From the NCBI GenBank assembly GCA_015296085.1, contig DVDT01000011.1, forward strand, positions 1-64,000: a stretch of 64,000 nt of DNA, read 5' to 3'. Origin of the DNA: Trichormus sp. M33_DOE_039. Its GTDB lineage: Bacteria; Cyanobacteriota; Cyanobacteriia; Cyanobacteriales; Nostocaceae. The notes below the pieces were generated by a model that had not been told where the DNA came from, did not search any database, and was given only the letters and a program-made list of their open reading frames with translations. The stretch's first letter is position 1. Each line of letters opens with the position of its first letter. Of the stretch, positions 20,788 to 30,400 are shown in pieces. A program made the position numbers and the translations under genes.

Positions 20788-21597
20788 ATGATGATTAAGT
20801 TAATTAGTATAGTTCTCAGTCTATTCCTGGTGTTGGGCTGGGGTACACCAGTTATGGCACAAACCCAAGCGGCTACAGTCACTCAAGAACAATTAGCACA
20901 GGGCGATGAGTGGGCAAATCAAGCTTTTGCTGCTACGAATAAAGGTGATTTTGCTACGGCGGAAAGGTATTGGACAAAGATTATTGAGAACTTCCCGACG
21001 AATGCAGGTGCATGGAGTAATCGGGGAAATTCACGAGTGAGTCAGAATAAGCTAGAAGCCGCACTAGCTGATTACAACAAAGCAGTAGAATTAGCTCCGA
21101 ATGTTACAGATCCTTATCTAAATCGTGGTACAGCTTTAGAAGGTTTGGGAAAATGGGAAGATGCGATCGCCGATTATAATCATGTCCTAAAACTCGACCC
21201 TCAAGATGCAATGGCGTATAACAATCGCGGTAATGCCAAAGCAGGTTTAGGAAAATGGGAAGATGCGATCGCCGATTATCAAAAATCCTTTGAAATTGCA
21301 CCCAACTTTGCTTTTGCCCGTGCTAACTATGCCTTAGCTCTCTATGAAACTGGGCAGAAAGACCAAGCTATCCGTGAAATGCGGAATATTACCCGCAAAT
21401 ACCCCAATTTTGCTGATGTGCGTGCGGCTTTGACTGCGGCTTATTGGGTGAATGGTAAACAAGGTGAAGCCGAAAGTAATTGGGTAGCAGCCTATGGATT
21501 GGATAGCCGTTATAAAGATATGAACTGGGTGAAAAATATTCGTCGCTGGCCTCCTAGCATGGCCGCAGCTTTGGATAAATTCTTAAAAATTCAGTAA
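20788..21597 (+). CDS. Exported TPR-repeat protein
   Basis: 269 residues. An N-terminal signal peptide (hydrophobic core LISIVLSLFLVLGW, likely cut after VMAQ) leads into at least four TPR units (about 75-215), with two nearly identical copies of GLGKWEDAIADY, each encoded across a HIP1 site. Similar proteins in cyanobacteria and plastids are thylakoid-lumen or periplasmic scaffolds. The C-terminus (NWVKNIRRWPPSMAAALDKF) looks like the conserved end of a cyanobacterial/plastid TPR family. Specific partner unknown. Confidence 0.8.
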   Translation: MMIKLISIVLSLFLVLGWGTPVMAQTQAATVTQEQLAQGDEWANQAFAATNKGDFATAERYWTKIIENFPTNAGAWSNRGNSRVSQNKLEAALADYNKAVELAPNVTDPYLNRGTALEGLGKWEDAIADYNHVLKLDPQDAMAYNNRGNAKAGLGKWEDAIADYQKSFEIAPNFAFARANYALALYETGQKDQAIREMRNITRKYPNFADVRAALTAAYWVNGKQGEAESNWVAAYGLDSRYKDMNWVKNIRRWPPSMAAALDKFLKIQ

Positions 21598-21615
21598 GCC
21601 TGGGCTTGTGATTTT

Positions 21616-22248
21616 ATGAATACTGTCATTACACCAGACAGAATCGATCTACCTCCTGGCGCAGTCATAAAACTTTTGGGCAACTGGCAAGATTACCAAA
21701 GTATGCTTCTGGTGCTGGGCGATCGCGCCATCCCCCGCATTAAATACCGACCTGGGGAGATTTTGTTGATGGCCCCGCTACCAGAACATGGAAGAGATGC
21801 CAGCTTGATAGGATTGGTTGCAATAACTTTTCTTGATCATTTCAACCGGATCTATGACTCATTTACACCTATCACAATGAGTTTACCGGAGATCAGTGGT
21901 ATTGAACCTGATTATTGCTTTTACATTGAAAACTGGCAGGGAGTTTAGGGAAAAAGCCGTATCGACTGGCGCAATGACCCTCCATCAGATTTGGCCATTG
22001 AAGTCGATGTCACTAGCTATACTGATATTAATGATTATCTCCCCTATAAAGTACCAGAAGTTTGGCTACTCAGAAACAAACAGTTGTGGGTTTATCGGTT
22101 ACAGGATGGAGCTTATATACTGGGAGAAAGTAAGTATTTTCCCAACATTATAGGAATTGTGCAGCAATGCTTGCACATCGCCAGTGAACAAACAACCAGT
22201 GAGGCAATTAGGTGGTTGAGGAACTTCTTGATTACCAATGAATCATGA
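21616..22248 (+). pseudogene. Uma2 (DUF820) family gene with an in-frame amber stop
   Basis: Codons 1-110 encode the N-terminal half of a Uma2 restriction-endonuclease-fold protein (ending IEPDYCFYIENWQGV), stopped by TAG 21946-21948. Reading on in the same frame without any indel gives the exact C-terminal half (GKSRIDWRNDPPSDLAIEVD, then KVPEVWLLRNKQLWVYRL) to TGA 22246-22248. A full gene of about 210 codons is therefore broken by one nonsense codon. The Asp and Glu-x-Asp of the nuclease centre are on both sides of the stop, so the short product would be inactive. Recent inactivation or a sequencing error are the main explanations. Confidence 0.85.
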
Positions 22249-22366
22249 GAACGGAAAATCAAAGCCTCAGCATTGGGAATGGGATATAAACTGGGGGTAA
22301 TTAACCTATGCCTTATGCCCCATTCCCAAGTCTAAAGTCTGTTAATAAATCCTGTGTGTTAACTAT

Positions 22367-24895
22367 TCAAACTTCCGCTGGGTGATATTCTTGCTGTCTT
22401 TCCACAAAGGTTTGCACACGGAAACGATAATCTCTGACTGTCTCATCTACCCAGTCGCGTTCGTTACTGTTAGCATACAAGTGTACTAACGGTTCACTAG
22501 CATCTGGTAATACTAGTAACCAACTATCATCAAAAGGTTGACGAATTTTCACACCATCGATGAGTTCGAGGTTTTGGGCAGGGTGAGTTTCCACTAAGTA
22601 ACGCATCAATGCACCCTTAGCTGACCAAGGACAGCGAATAGTGTGGGCTTTATGGATGACACGGGGTAATTCTGCTCGTACAGTAGCCAGCGATCGCTCC
22701 TGAATCGTCAGCATTTCAATAATCTTGGCAATGCAGAACATGGAATCAAAGCCTGGATGCAACTGCGGGAAGATGAAACCAGTATCGCCGCTACCTCCCA
22801 ACACGACGTTAGAGTTTTTCTGGCAGGCTTCCATCAAAGCTGTAGCATTAGCTTTGGTACGAATTACCCGGCCATCATGACGACGCGCCACTTGTTCCAC
22901 TGCACTCGATGAATGCACAGGCACAACTACCGTCCCTCTGGGGTTAGAGGTGAGAATCATGTCTACCATCAGTGCGGTTAACAATTCACCGCGAATGGGG
23001 AAACCGGACTCATCAACTAAGATGAGTTGTTCACCGTTGGCTGATACCTGCACACCAAAATTAGCTTTCAAGGCTTCCACTACATGACCCAACTGAGTTA
23101 ATAGTGCTTCACGGTCAGTAGTAGATACGGCGTTTTTATTCAAACTGGCGTTGAGAACAACAGCATCAGCCCCAAATTTATCTAACATTTGGGGTAAAAC
23201 GGCCCCAGACACCGCATACACGTAATCAATCACCACTTTAGCCCGACTGTTGCGGAGGGTGGAAACGTGTAATAGTTTCTCAAAAGCTGTGCAGTAAAGG
23301 TCTATGACTTGGCTGGGGTAAGCAACATCCCCAATTTCATGGCTAAGGGCGCGGCGCATATCTTCTTTAAAGAAAGCCCCCTCAATTTTCTTTTCTTGGG
23401 CTTTGGAGATATTAATCCCCTTAGCATCCATGAATTCTATCAGGATGTAATCTGGGCGATCAGGGTGTACCCGGACATGAATCCCACCAGCAATTTTCAT
23501 CGTGGGGATGACTGTCCGTGCAATGGGAATGGCTGTAGAATCAAGGTTCTGCACATCTACACCCACCGACATCAATCCCGCAATTAATGACCTAGTAACC
23601 ATGCGGGAAACGTTGCGTTGATCACGGGAGACAGCTACTTTAGATTTTGGTTTTAAGGTAGAACCGTAAGCCGCCCCCAACTTGACGGCAAATTCTGGGG
23701 TGATGTCGATATTTGCTAGTCCTTGTACACCACGTTGCCCAAATAAATTTCGTTGGGCAGTGTTACCCCAAATCAGGTTAATATTCAAAATCGCGCCTGA
23801 TTCAATTTTTTTACTTGGCCAAACCCTGACACCGGGACTAATTTGGGCTTCTTCACCAATGGTAGACAAAGAACCAACCACAGCTGCCTCTAAGACATGG
23901 GCGCGGCGGTCTACACGCGTTCCACGGGAAATTACACAGGCACTTAATTGCGCTTCGTCCCCGATAATTGCCCCATTCCAAATAATTGGACGCTTGAGAT
24001 TGGCATCAGATCCAACAGTTACATTATCCCCAATGATAGTTCCGGCTTCAATTTGGACTCTAGCACCAATACGGCAGTTACTCCCAATCATCGCTGGGGT
24101 TTCGATATGGGCTGAGGGGTCAATGTAGGTGTTTTGTCCTACCCACAAACCAGAGGTTTCTTCTCTGTAGGCAAAATCAAGTTTTACTTTCTGTTCTAAA
24201 GCGTCATATTGCGCTTCCCGATAGGCATCTAAGTGGCCGACATCACACCAGTAGCCTTGGGCGATGTAACCGTACATTGGTTCATCTTTGGCTAGGAGTA
24301 AGGGGAATAAATCTTTAGAAAAGTCGCATTCCGTGTGGTCTGGCAGATATTCTAAAACTTCGGGTTCAAGAATATAAGTCCCAGTGTTAACAGTATCTGA
24401 GAAAATTTCACTGGTCGAGGGTTTTTCTAAAAAGCGTTTAATTTTACCTTCACCATCAGTAATTACTACCCCAAATTCAATCGGGTTAGGAACTCTTGTT
24501 AAAATTAAAGTGGCTTTTGATTGTTTTTGTTTATGAAAGGCGATCGCTGCTGTTAAATCAAAATCTGTAATACTATCACCACTAATTACTAAGAAAGTTT
24601 CATCCAACAGTTCCGCAATGTTTTTTACACAACCTGCTGTCCCCAAAGGTTGGTCTTCTTCTACGGCGTAGGTCATTTGTACGCCAAAATCGCTGCCATC
24701 CTGAAAATAATCTCGCAAAACATCAGGTAAATAATGCAATGTTGCGATTACTTCCGTGATTTGATGTCTTTTGAGTAAATTGATAATATGTTCAGCAATT
24801 GGTCGATTGAGAATCGGCACCATCGGTTTTGGTAAATCGCAAGTTAACGGGCGAAGTCGCGTTCCTGAACCGCCTGCCATCAGCACTGCACGCAT
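22367..24895 (-). CDS. Nucleotidyltransferase / degenerate phosphohexomutase fusion
   Basis: 842 residues. N-terminal sugar-1-phosphate nucleotidyltransferase (1-240; [22 protein letters not shown]), a left-handed beta-helix of hexapeptide repeats (about 250-375; [12 protein letters not shown]), then a phosphohexomutase-like half (about 380-842). The fusion type is common in cyanobacteria and usually annotated as mannose-1-phosphate guanylyltransferase. In the mutase half the phospho-Ser loop (TASHNP in the family) reads [10 protein letters not shown] at about 474-483 and the DGDADR metal loop reads VSANGEQL at about 617-624, so mutase activity is doubtful; the phosphate-binding end PDASEP is kept. 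Sugar specificity is not certain from sequence. Confidence 0.88.
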   Translation of the reverse strand: MRAVLMAGGSGTRLRPLTCDLPKPMVPILNRPIAEHIINLLKRHQITEVIATLHYLPDVLRDYFQDGSDFGVQMTYAVEEDQPLGTAGCVKNIAELLDETFLVISGDSITDFDLTAAIAFHKQKQSKATLILTRVPNPIEFGVVITDGEGKIKRFLEKPSTSEIFSDTVNTGTYILEPEVLEYLPDHTECDFSKDLFPLLLAKDEPMYGYIAQGYWCDVGHLDAYREAQYDALEQKVKLDFAYREETSGLWVGQNTYIDPSAHIETPAMIGSNCRIGARVQIEAGTIIGDNVTVGSDANLKRPIIWNGAIIGDEAQLSACVISRGTRVDRRAHVLEAAVVGSLSTIGEEAQISPGVRVWPSKKIESGAILNINLIWGNTAQRNLFGQRGVQGLANIDITPEFAVKLGAAYGSTLKPKSKVAVSRDQRNVSRMVTRSLIAGLMSVGVDVQNLDSTAIPIARTVIPTMKIAGGIHVRVHPDRPDYILIEFMDAKGINISKAQEKKIEGAFFKEDMRRALSHEIGDVAYPSQVIDLYCTAFEKLLHVSTLRNSRAKVVIDYVYAVSGAVLPQMLDKFGADAVVLNASLNKNAVSTTDREALLTQLGHVVEALKANFGVQVSANGEQLILVDESGFPIRGELLTALMVDMILTSNPRGTVVVPVHSSSAVEQVARRHDGRVIRTKANATALMEACQKNSNVVLGGSGDTGFIFPQLHPGFDSMFCIAKIIEMLTIQERSLATVRAELPRVIHKAHTIRCPWSAKGALMRYLVETHPAQNLELIDGVKIRQPFDDSWLLVLPDASEPLVHLYANSNERDWVDETVRDYRFRVQTFVERQQEYHPAEV

Positions 24896-25444
24896 AAATC
24901 CTCCTTAACTTTTTACAGCTATTAGCTGCTTTCAAACCTGTGAGAGTATATTGTGTTGTTCTCAGTTTCCTACAAACACTAATTGTTGAGGAACTTCCGC
25001 CAGAGACATCTAGCAGGGAATAAGTATAAGTGCTGATTGCATGAGGTTGGCGATGCCTGTGGCGGGCTATGCCTACGCAAGAAAACCACCCTCATGCAAC
25101 ACTTGCTACGAAGAAATGTTCCTACTGCTTAGGTTTAATTATGTTAGCTACCAGCTGCTTGTGAAGCAACCAGGAAGAAGGAAAAAGTAATATTGAATTT
25201 TCAGAATACTCTGTATATCTTTTATACCTGAATTTGTCTCATTTTTGTGAGGATGGACAGAAAGTAAAAAGGTCAAAGTCCAGAAAACATCATCTTTTGA
25301 CTTTTAACTTTATTTGGACGCAATGCCCCATGCTATTTTCGCAGTGAAACTTGTTCCAATAGAACTGCCTTCTGCATTAGATATAGAATATTTACATAAT
25401 GTAGACAGCTTTATCTTGAGTTTATTCCCTAACTAACGGAGTGG
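24896..25444. other. Repeat-bearing spacer
   Basis: 549 bases with no gene, upstream of the fusion gene above (minus) and of a small gene (plus). It holds the 63-base inverted-repeat element at 25037-25099 and otherwise AT-rich sequence. Confidence 0.5.
25037..25099. repeat. 63-bp palindromic repeat element
   Basis: TTGCATGAGG at 25037-25046 is matched by CCTCATGCAA at 25090-25099. The interior GCGATGCCTGTGGCGGGC / GCCTACGC resembles a dispersed Nostoc intergenic repeat. Long hairpin, no coding capacity. Confidence 0.65.
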
Positions 25445-25642
25445 ATGGCAATGAGTAAGTTAATTATTTTGGGTTTAATTGTGGTTTATGTGGGTGGGGT
25501 CTGGAAGTTTTGGAATGGTTTCACAAGAACTAATTTTAATCAATCCTTGCCCAATCGTATTAGTTTAGCTTTGCTATGGCCTGTGTTATTTATTGCCAAT
25601 AAATCCTATCGTAGTAACTTCAGAAAAGCTCTGAAGGGTTAG
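25445..25642 (+). CDS. Small membrane-associated hypothetical protein
   Basis: 65 residues: an N-terminal hydrophobic helix (LIILGLIVVYVGGVWKFW), a loop with NGFTRTNFNQSLPNR, a second hydrophobic stretch (ISLALLWPVLFI) and a basic tail. GGAG precedes the ATG at 25445; a second ATG follows at 25451. A perfect hairpin lies 30 bases downstream. Family not recognised, but the pattern resembles small conserved Nostocales membrane proteins. Confidence 0.6.
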   Translation: MAMSKLIILGLIVVYVGGVWKFWNGFTRTNFNQSLPNRISLALLWPVLFIANKSYRSNFRKALKG

Positions 25643-25672
25643 ATTATACGCGTGACAATTTTTCATATTGCC

Positions 25673-25703
25673 AAACTCCATTTTCTTCAAGAAAATGGAG
25701 TTT
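25673..25703 (+). terminator. Terminator hairpin after the 65-residue protein gene
   Basis: AAACTCCATTTTC (25673-25685) pairs with GAAAATGGAGTTT (25691-25703), followed by a T-rich stretch TAAATTTTTAG. It can work in both directions. Confidence 0.75.
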
Positions 25704-25750
25704 TAAATTTTTAGTTTTCTGGGTAATGTTATCTAAAAAATATAAAAATT

Positions 25751-25781
25751 AAGACTGCCAAGTAGTAAACTTGGCAGTCTT
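25751..25781. terminator. Perfect 13-bp hairpin, bidirectional terminator candidate
   Basis: AAGACTGCCAAGT (25751-25763), loop AGTAA, ACTTGGCAGTCTT (25769-25781). AATTTT follows on plus, and the minus-strand continuation is AATTTTTATA, so it can end transcription from both sides. Confidence 0.7.
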
Positions 25782-25812
25782 AATTTTGTGTATATTCTAT
25801 CAGTTTAGGCAG

Positions 25813-25838
25813 AATCAACACTCAACTTTGTGTTGATT
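25813..25838. terminator. Third hairpin in the 25.7-25.8 kb cluster
   Basis: AATCAACAC (25813-25821) and GTGTTGATT (25830-25838) with an 8-base loop, 11 bases beyond the stop of the minus-strand glycine-rich gene. No T run on the minus side. Confidence 0.5.
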
Positions 25839-25848
25839 CATGGCAAAA

Positions 25849-26259
25849 TTATCTTCTTCTGTTGTTGCGCCAAATATGAACAGCTGTACCTGAAGCTGCA
25901 CCATTAACGGCATTATTTAGTGGTCTGTTACATCTACCTCTACCACCAATCACTACTCCAGTCAATGTACTAGCACCAGCACCTACTAAGGCATCTTGAG
26001 CTACATTACGATTTCTGGGATTTCTTCTTAAACCATTAGCACCATTAACTGCCGCACCAGCTACTGCACCCTTAGCGGCATTTCTTAATACATTACATCC
26101 GGTGAGAAGTCCGGTAACTGCACCAGCACCAGCACCGACTAGACTATCTTCTACAACTCTTCTATCAGCAGCAGCAGGTTGCGCTGGTAGCAAAGTGATA
26201 CTGGCTAAACTTGCAGCCATGAAGCTGGGAAGAAATGCGCGTTTGAGGATTTTTTTCAT
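25849..26259 (-). CDS. Secreted glycine-zipper-like protein
   Basis: 136 residues from ATG 26259, which has AAGGTG six bases upstream (a GTG at 26268 is less likely). A Sec signal peptide (MKKILKRAFLPSFMAASLAS, cut near PAAA) precedes two similar Gly/Ala-rich modules: DSLVGAGAGAVTGLL with CNVLRNAAKGAVAG, and DALVGAGASTLTGVV with CNRPLNNAVNGAASG. Each has one Cys. Glycine zippers of this type insert into or pack against membranes, as in small outer-membrane lipoproteins. The basic tail RNNRRR ends the protein. Specific role unknown. Confidence 0.75.
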   Translation of the reverse strand: MKKILKRAFLPSFMAASLASITLLPAQPAAADRRVVEDSLVGAGAGAVTGLLTGCNVLRNAAKGAVAGAAVNGANGLRRNPRNRNVAQDALVGAGASTLTGVVIGGRGRCNRPLNNAVNGAASGTAVHIWRNNRRR

Positions 26260-26640
26260 AAGTTTCACCTTGTGAATACATCTACAGTTAAAGCAAAATA
26301 ACGATTTTTGCGATTGCAGATGTAGTAGATGTTGCTATTGTGAATTTAGACAACTGTGACTATTTTAATGTAGTCACTATATACCATCATGGCATTAACA
26401 AAATAGCAAGTTCATCTACTAGAAGCCGGATTTTTTAATATTTGTTTAAAGAATATTCTTTAACCATTTTAAGCGGATATTAATACAGATTAAGGTGTTG
26501 TAGGGTTTGAGTAATCCTTAATTCTTATACCCTTTATTAAAAGTCAAGATTTAAAGTGAAATAATTTCACTGAGTGGACAATCATAAAACTGGCACATAA
26601 GAGCATTTTTTATGTGCCGTTCTCACAATTAATAGTGGTT
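26260..26640 (-). other. Spacer upstream of the glycine-zipper gene
   Basis: AT-rich region of about 380 bases carrying the promoter of the gene above and, at its far end, the hairpin of the YciI gene. No reading frame of interest. Confidence 0.5.
26592..26618 (-). terminator. Terminator hairpin of the YciI-like gene
   Basis: GGCACATAA (26592-26600) pairs with TTATGTGCC (26610-26618). On the minus strand it follows the YciI stop and runs into AGTTTTATG, a weak T run. Confidence 0.6.
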
Positions 26641-26910
26641 TTAAAAAGCTTGAATCCACTCTTTCACAGAATATTCAGTCCAAATCCCATTTTGCCAGTA
26701 GGGGTCATTTTCAATTAACTGGCGCACAGTGACTTCATCTTCAGCTTCGTAAATACCAAAAACTTTTGTGACATCTTGAGTAGGGCCAATTGTAACTAGC
26801 ACGCCAGATTCTTTTTGTTTAGCTAAACCGTCTAAATGTGCTTGACGGTAAGGTGCGCGTTTTTCCAGAACGTCTTCGCAGTAAGAACCCCACATCACAT
26901 ATTTAGGCAT
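26641..26910 (-). CDS. YciI-like protein
   Basis: 89 residues, complete YciI domain (ferredoxin-like fold, dimeric). Seen: MPKYVMWGSYCEDVLEKRAPYR with HLDGLAKQKESG, then a conserved GPTQD, FGIYEAEDEVTVRQLIENDPY and a final WTEYSVKEW. The family includes enzymes with a His/Asp pair but most members have no known substrate. Cytosolic. Its own hairpin terminator suggests a single-gene transcript. Confidence 0.88.
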   Translation of the reverse strand: MPKYVMWGSYCEDVLEKRAPYRQAHLDGLAKQKESGVLVTIGPTQDVTKVFGIYEAEDEVTVRQLIENDPYWQNGIWTEYSVKEWIQAF

Positions 26911-26984
26911 GATGACTTTGAAATTGATTAACTACCTGTTGTCATCTTAGGAGAAAATGGCATTTGGACAGACAAGCTATCTTT

Positions 26985-27557
26985 CTACGTATTAATTTTC
27001 GTTGGTCTTAGCCATGCAAAAACCTGCGTAACAGTTAAATTTAGCTTTAAAAATTTTGGTACAGGTAATACTTCATCGCCAGCCATCTCTATAGGTTGCT
27101 GTCCCGGTAAAAAGACTAAAACCAAGCGTTCATCTGGATCAATTAACCAGCCTAGGTGAGTACCATGTTTTAAACAGTGGAGAATATTTGTAATTACCTT
27201 GGTTGTATTCTGTTCTGGGGAAAGAATTTCAATTGTCCAATCAGGATAAATTCCAAAGGTATTTTCAATTTCCCCATTCACATCAAAGGGAATCCGTTCC
27301 CAAGAAAATACGCTAACGTCTGGAACTATCGAACGTCCACCAAAAGTGCAGCGTAATTCTGGGAAAGCTAAGGCAATTTCTTGTTCTTCAGCAATGTTGT
27401 TAACTGCGTTACAAAGTTTTAGTTGTAGGCGGGAGTGTTTGCCTTGTGGCATTGGTTTTTGGTAGATATGACCGTCGATAAATTCACTAGCAGGTTTGGT
27501 TTCTGGTAGTTTAAGGAACTCTGCTAATGAAATTGATTTGTGCAGCGTGGTTGACAT
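26985..27557 (-). CDS. Uma2 (DUF820) family endonuclease-fold protein
   Basis: 190 residues, intact. The PD-(D/E)xK-like core is visible as SIVPDVSVFSW, then IYPDWTIEILSPEQNTTK with the Asp, Glu and Lys in family positions, and GTHLGWLIDPDERLVLVF. These genes are numerous in filamentous cyanobacteria; proposed roles range from restriction-like nucleases to transposon remnants, with none proven. Unlike the Uma2 copy near 21.6 kb it has no stop. Not in an obvious operon. Confidence 0.88.
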   Translation of the reverse strand: MSTTLHKSISLAEFLKLPETKPASEFIDGHIYQKPMPQGKHSRLQLKLCNAVNNIAEEQEIALAFPELRCTFGGRSIVPDVSVFSWERIPFDVNGEIENTFGIYPDWTIEILSPEQNTTKVITNILHCLKHGTHLGWLIDPDERLVLVFLPGQQPIEMAGDEVLPVPKFLKLNLTVTQVFAWLRPTKINT

Positions 27558-27814
27558 AGCTGTGCAAATGCCGTATTTAGTTGAAATCTTAGCATTTTTA
27601 AGTTTTGGATTTTGGGGAGCGTGCTGAAATATCTGTTTTACTAATTAACAAGAAGTTGATAAGTTTTACTTAAGCTGTCGTAATGACAGAACTTGGTGAT
27701 GTGATGACAACTTATTGTGTCGTCATGACGGGACTTAGTGATCTAACGAGACAAATTAGTGAGCTAAGGTTTGGAGGATGAGGAAAAAAAGGGTAAGAAG
27801 TAACGCTGTGTTTA

Positions 27815-27960
27815 ACTGTCTCTCGAACCTAACCCCCAACCCCTTCCCTACAAGGGAAGGGGAGCAAGAATCAAAGTCTCTCTCCTTGCAGAGGAGCCAG
27901 TGCGTTGGGCGGCTTTGCCGACTTGTAGCAATTGGCGTGAGAGGTTTGGAGAGGGGTTGT
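27815..27960. repeat. MITE-like spacer element with nested inverted repeats
   Basis: CCCCTTCCCT (27840-27849) and AGGGAAGGGG (27853-27862) form a tight hairpin. CTCTCGAACCTAACCCC at the left is roughly inverted at the right (GAGAGGTTTGGAGAGGGG). Between them, 27900-27937 repeats the GCGTTGGGCGG..TTGCCGACTTGTAGCA unit also seen near 16.4 kb. A frame of 65 codons crosses it but has no protein-like composition. Confidence 0.65.
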
Positions 27961-27964
27961 ACTT

Positions 27965-30400
27965 TTAACTTCTGAGGTTAACGCCGAATTTCTCAACTAA
28001 CGCTTCACGCACTTTGTTGTGGACTGGTTCGACTTCATTATCGGTGAGGGTACGATCGCTCGCCCGATATACTAAACGAAAGGCTAAACTACGCTGTCCT
28101 TGGGGGACGTTTTCGCCGCGATATTCGTCAAACAGTTCTACAGATTCTAGTAAGCCTTTACCAGCTTTATTAATTGCTTTTTCTAGTTCGGCGACGGAGA
28201 CTTTGACTGGGGCAAAGAAAGCGATATCGCGATCGCTGGCTGGGTAGGTAGAATATGCTTGGAATGGTGGAACAAGAATTTCATCCTGGTCTACAGCATC
28301 TAATAGCACATTTAAATCTAACTGGAATAGGTAAACCGACTCTGGTAAACCTTGATCACGGCGGATTTGGGGATGGACTTGTCCAAAAAGACCCAAACTA
28401 TTACCTCTAATCCATAACGAGGCAGTGCGGCCTGGGTGGAGGCGTTCATCACGGCAATCGGGCTGATATTCTACTTGTAGACCTAGTTGCTGGAAAACGC
28501 TCTCTAAAATGCCTTTAGCTTCAAACCAGGTCATGGGTTGTTCCCGTCCGCCTTTTGACCATTTACCTAGGGTTCTATCTCCTCCCATGATGCCAGCGAT
28601 CGCATCTTTTTCCAATAAACCCCCTTCTTCTTGCCAGAAAATCCGCCCAATTTCAAAACCATTGAGAGAACCGTTACCTTGTTCCAGGTTGTATTGAAAT
28701 GCGTCGATTAACCCTGAGAGTAAATCAGTACGCAAGGCTGAATATTCAGTAAATAAGGGGTTAGTTAAAACGATTTGTCTACTGTTCCCAGGCTTGACTA
28801 AGGAATACTGTATTAACTCAGTTAAACCTTCTGCCCGCAACGCTGCGCGTAATTTACGGACTAATTCTTGGTCTAAAGGTAAATAACCAGCTTCCGCTTT
28901 ATCTGGTAAGGTGTCACAGAAATTATCGTAACCGTAGAGACGGGCAATTTCTTCAATTAAATCAATTTCCCGTTCTAAGTCACGGTAACGATAGGGTGGA
29001 ACAGTCACATTCCAAACTTTTTCTTCTGTCGCAGTTAACTGACAACCCAAAGCCGTGAGGATGCTTTCTACATCGTCTGCTTCTAGTTCCCCTGTGTCCT
29101 CACCTACAATCACTGGCCCTAGCACTTCATTTACTCGGTCTAAACGCAATGAAATTGAACGACTCCAGGTAGAGGGATCAGGACGGGTATCAGCAATTTC
29201 TTGGTGAAGGATGACACCAGAAGTCAATTCTGCAATTAGGGACAAAGCGCGACGACAAGCTACTTCCAACTCTGCACGGTTGACACCGCGTTCATATCTC
29301 CCCGAAGCTTCACTTCTTAAACCCACGCTGCGGGAAGAACGACGAATGGCGACGGAATCAAATAATGCTGCTTCTAAAACTAGGCTTTGTGTACCGTCAT
29401 GGACTTCTGTTTCTTCACCACCCATCACCCCTGCTAAAGCCACGGGTGTATTATTCGCAGTGATTAATAAATTTTGGGTGGTTAAATTGCGAGTTTGTCC
29501 ATCTAGAGTTTTAAGAGTTTCTCCAGCGTTAGCAAAGCGCACACCGATGCTGAGATTTTCACTACCAGCGACGGACTTTAAACGGTCTTGATCAAAAGCG
29601 TGTAATGGTTGTCCCCATTCCAACAATACATAGTTGGTAATATCTACCACATTATTAATAGGACGTACTCCCGCCGACCGTAAGCGTTGTTGTAGCCATT
29701 CTGGGGAAGGAGCAATTTTTACATTGTCAATTACTGTTCCCATATAAGCCGGACAAGCTTGGGTATCGGCGATTTTTAAACTTAATGCTCCTGCATTTTG
29801 GGATAGGGATATTTCCCCAGGTGTGGGAATACTCAATGCTGCATTAGTCAAAGCGGCTACTTCCCGCGCTATCCCCACCATACTTAAGGCATCTGCACGA
29901 TTAGCAGTAGCGGTGACATCTAAAATTACGTCATCCAAACCCAACAACGGCCGCACATCACTACCCAAGGCTAGGTTTTCTGCAGTGAAAATATGAATTC
30001 CGTCTACATCGGTGGGTAAACCAAGTTCTTTTAAAGAACAAATCATTCCCTGAGATGGGACACCGCGCAGTTTGGCAGGTTTGATTTTTAAATCGATATT
30101 GGGTAAATAAGTTCCTGTCGTCGCCACTGGAACATAGATATCAGCCCGGACATTAGACGCACCACAGACAATATTTAAAGTTTCCGCCGCTCCGACATCG
30201 ACTTGGCAAACACTCAACTTATCAGCGTTGGGGTGGGGTTGACGCTCAAGCACTCTTCCCACTACAACGCCGTCTGCCCATGTGCGCCGGTCTTCAATGT
30301 CTTCGACTTCAAACCCTGCCATTGTCAAGGTTTCTGCCAGTTCTTCGTGGCTTAATTTTATCTCTACCAGTTCCCGCAGCCAATTCAGAGATATACGCAT
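27965..30400 (-). CDS. pheT: Phenylalanyl-tRNA synthetase beta subunit
   Basis: Beta chain of the alpha2-beta2 enzyme that charges tRNA-Phe. 811 residues, full length: N-terminal tRNA-bind OB domain (about 40-150; [20 protein letters not shown]), B3/B4 editing domain (about 210-390; [20 protein letters not shown]), B5 (about 405-490), the catalytic-like core, and a C-terminal FDX-ACB domain (about 715-810; [15 protein letters not shown]). pheS is not adjacent, as is common in cyanobacteria. Long spacer upstream; likely its own transcript. Confidence 0.97.
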   Translation of the reverse strand: MRISLNWLRELVEIKLSHEELAETLTMAGFEVEDIEDRRTWADGVVVGRVLERQPHPNADKLSVCQVDVGAAETLNIVCGASNVRADIYVPVATTGTYLPNIDLKIKPAKLRGVPSQGMICSLKELGLPTDVDGIHIFTAENLALGSDVRPLLGLDDVILDVTATANRADALSMVGIAREVAALTNAALSIPTPGEISLSQNAGALSLKIADTQACPAYMGTVIDNVKIAPSPEWLQQRLRSAGVRPINNVVDITNYVLLEWGQPLHAFDQDRLKSVAGSENLSIGVRFANAGETLKTLDGQTRNLTTQNLLITANNTPVALAGVMGGEETEVHDGTQSLVLEAALFDSVAIRRSSRSVGLRSEASGRYERGVNRAELEVACRRALSLIAELTSGVILHQEIADTRPDPSTWSRSISLRLDRVNEVLGPVIVGEDTGELEADDVESILTALGCQLTATEEKVWNVTVPPYRYRDLEREIDLIEEIARLYGYDNFCDTLPDKAEAGYLPLDQELVRKLRAALRAEGLTELIQYSLVKPGNSRQIVLTNPLFTEYSALRTDLLSGLIDAFQYNLEQGNGSLNGFEIGRIFWQEEGGLLEKDAIAGIMGGDRTLGKWSKGGREQPMTWFEAKGILESVFQQLGLQVEYQPDCRDERLHPGRTASLWIRGNSLGLFGQVHPQIRRDQGLPESVYLFQLDLNVLLDAVDQDEILVPPFQAYSTYPASDRDIAFFAPVKVSVAELEKAINKAGKGLLESVELFDEYRGENVPQGQRSLAFRLVYRASDRTLTDNEVEPVHNKVREALVEKFGVNLRS

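Noticed and set aside
21946-21948. Recoded TAG (pyrrolysine or selenocysteine type)
   Set aside because: No supporting machinery or structure seen, and Uma2 has no use for it; nonsense mutation is simpler.
23682-24128. 148-codon plus-strand frame
   Set aside because: Lies wholly inside the hexapeptide region of the fusion gene on the other strand; its composition mirrors that gene.
27778-27975. 65-codon plus-strand frame after the Uma2 gene
   Set aside because: It consists of the MITE-like repeat (PNPFPTREGE-type frames are a common artefact of such repeats).
29211-29591. 126-codon plus-strand frame
   Set aside because: Antisense to pheT, which has every expected domain.
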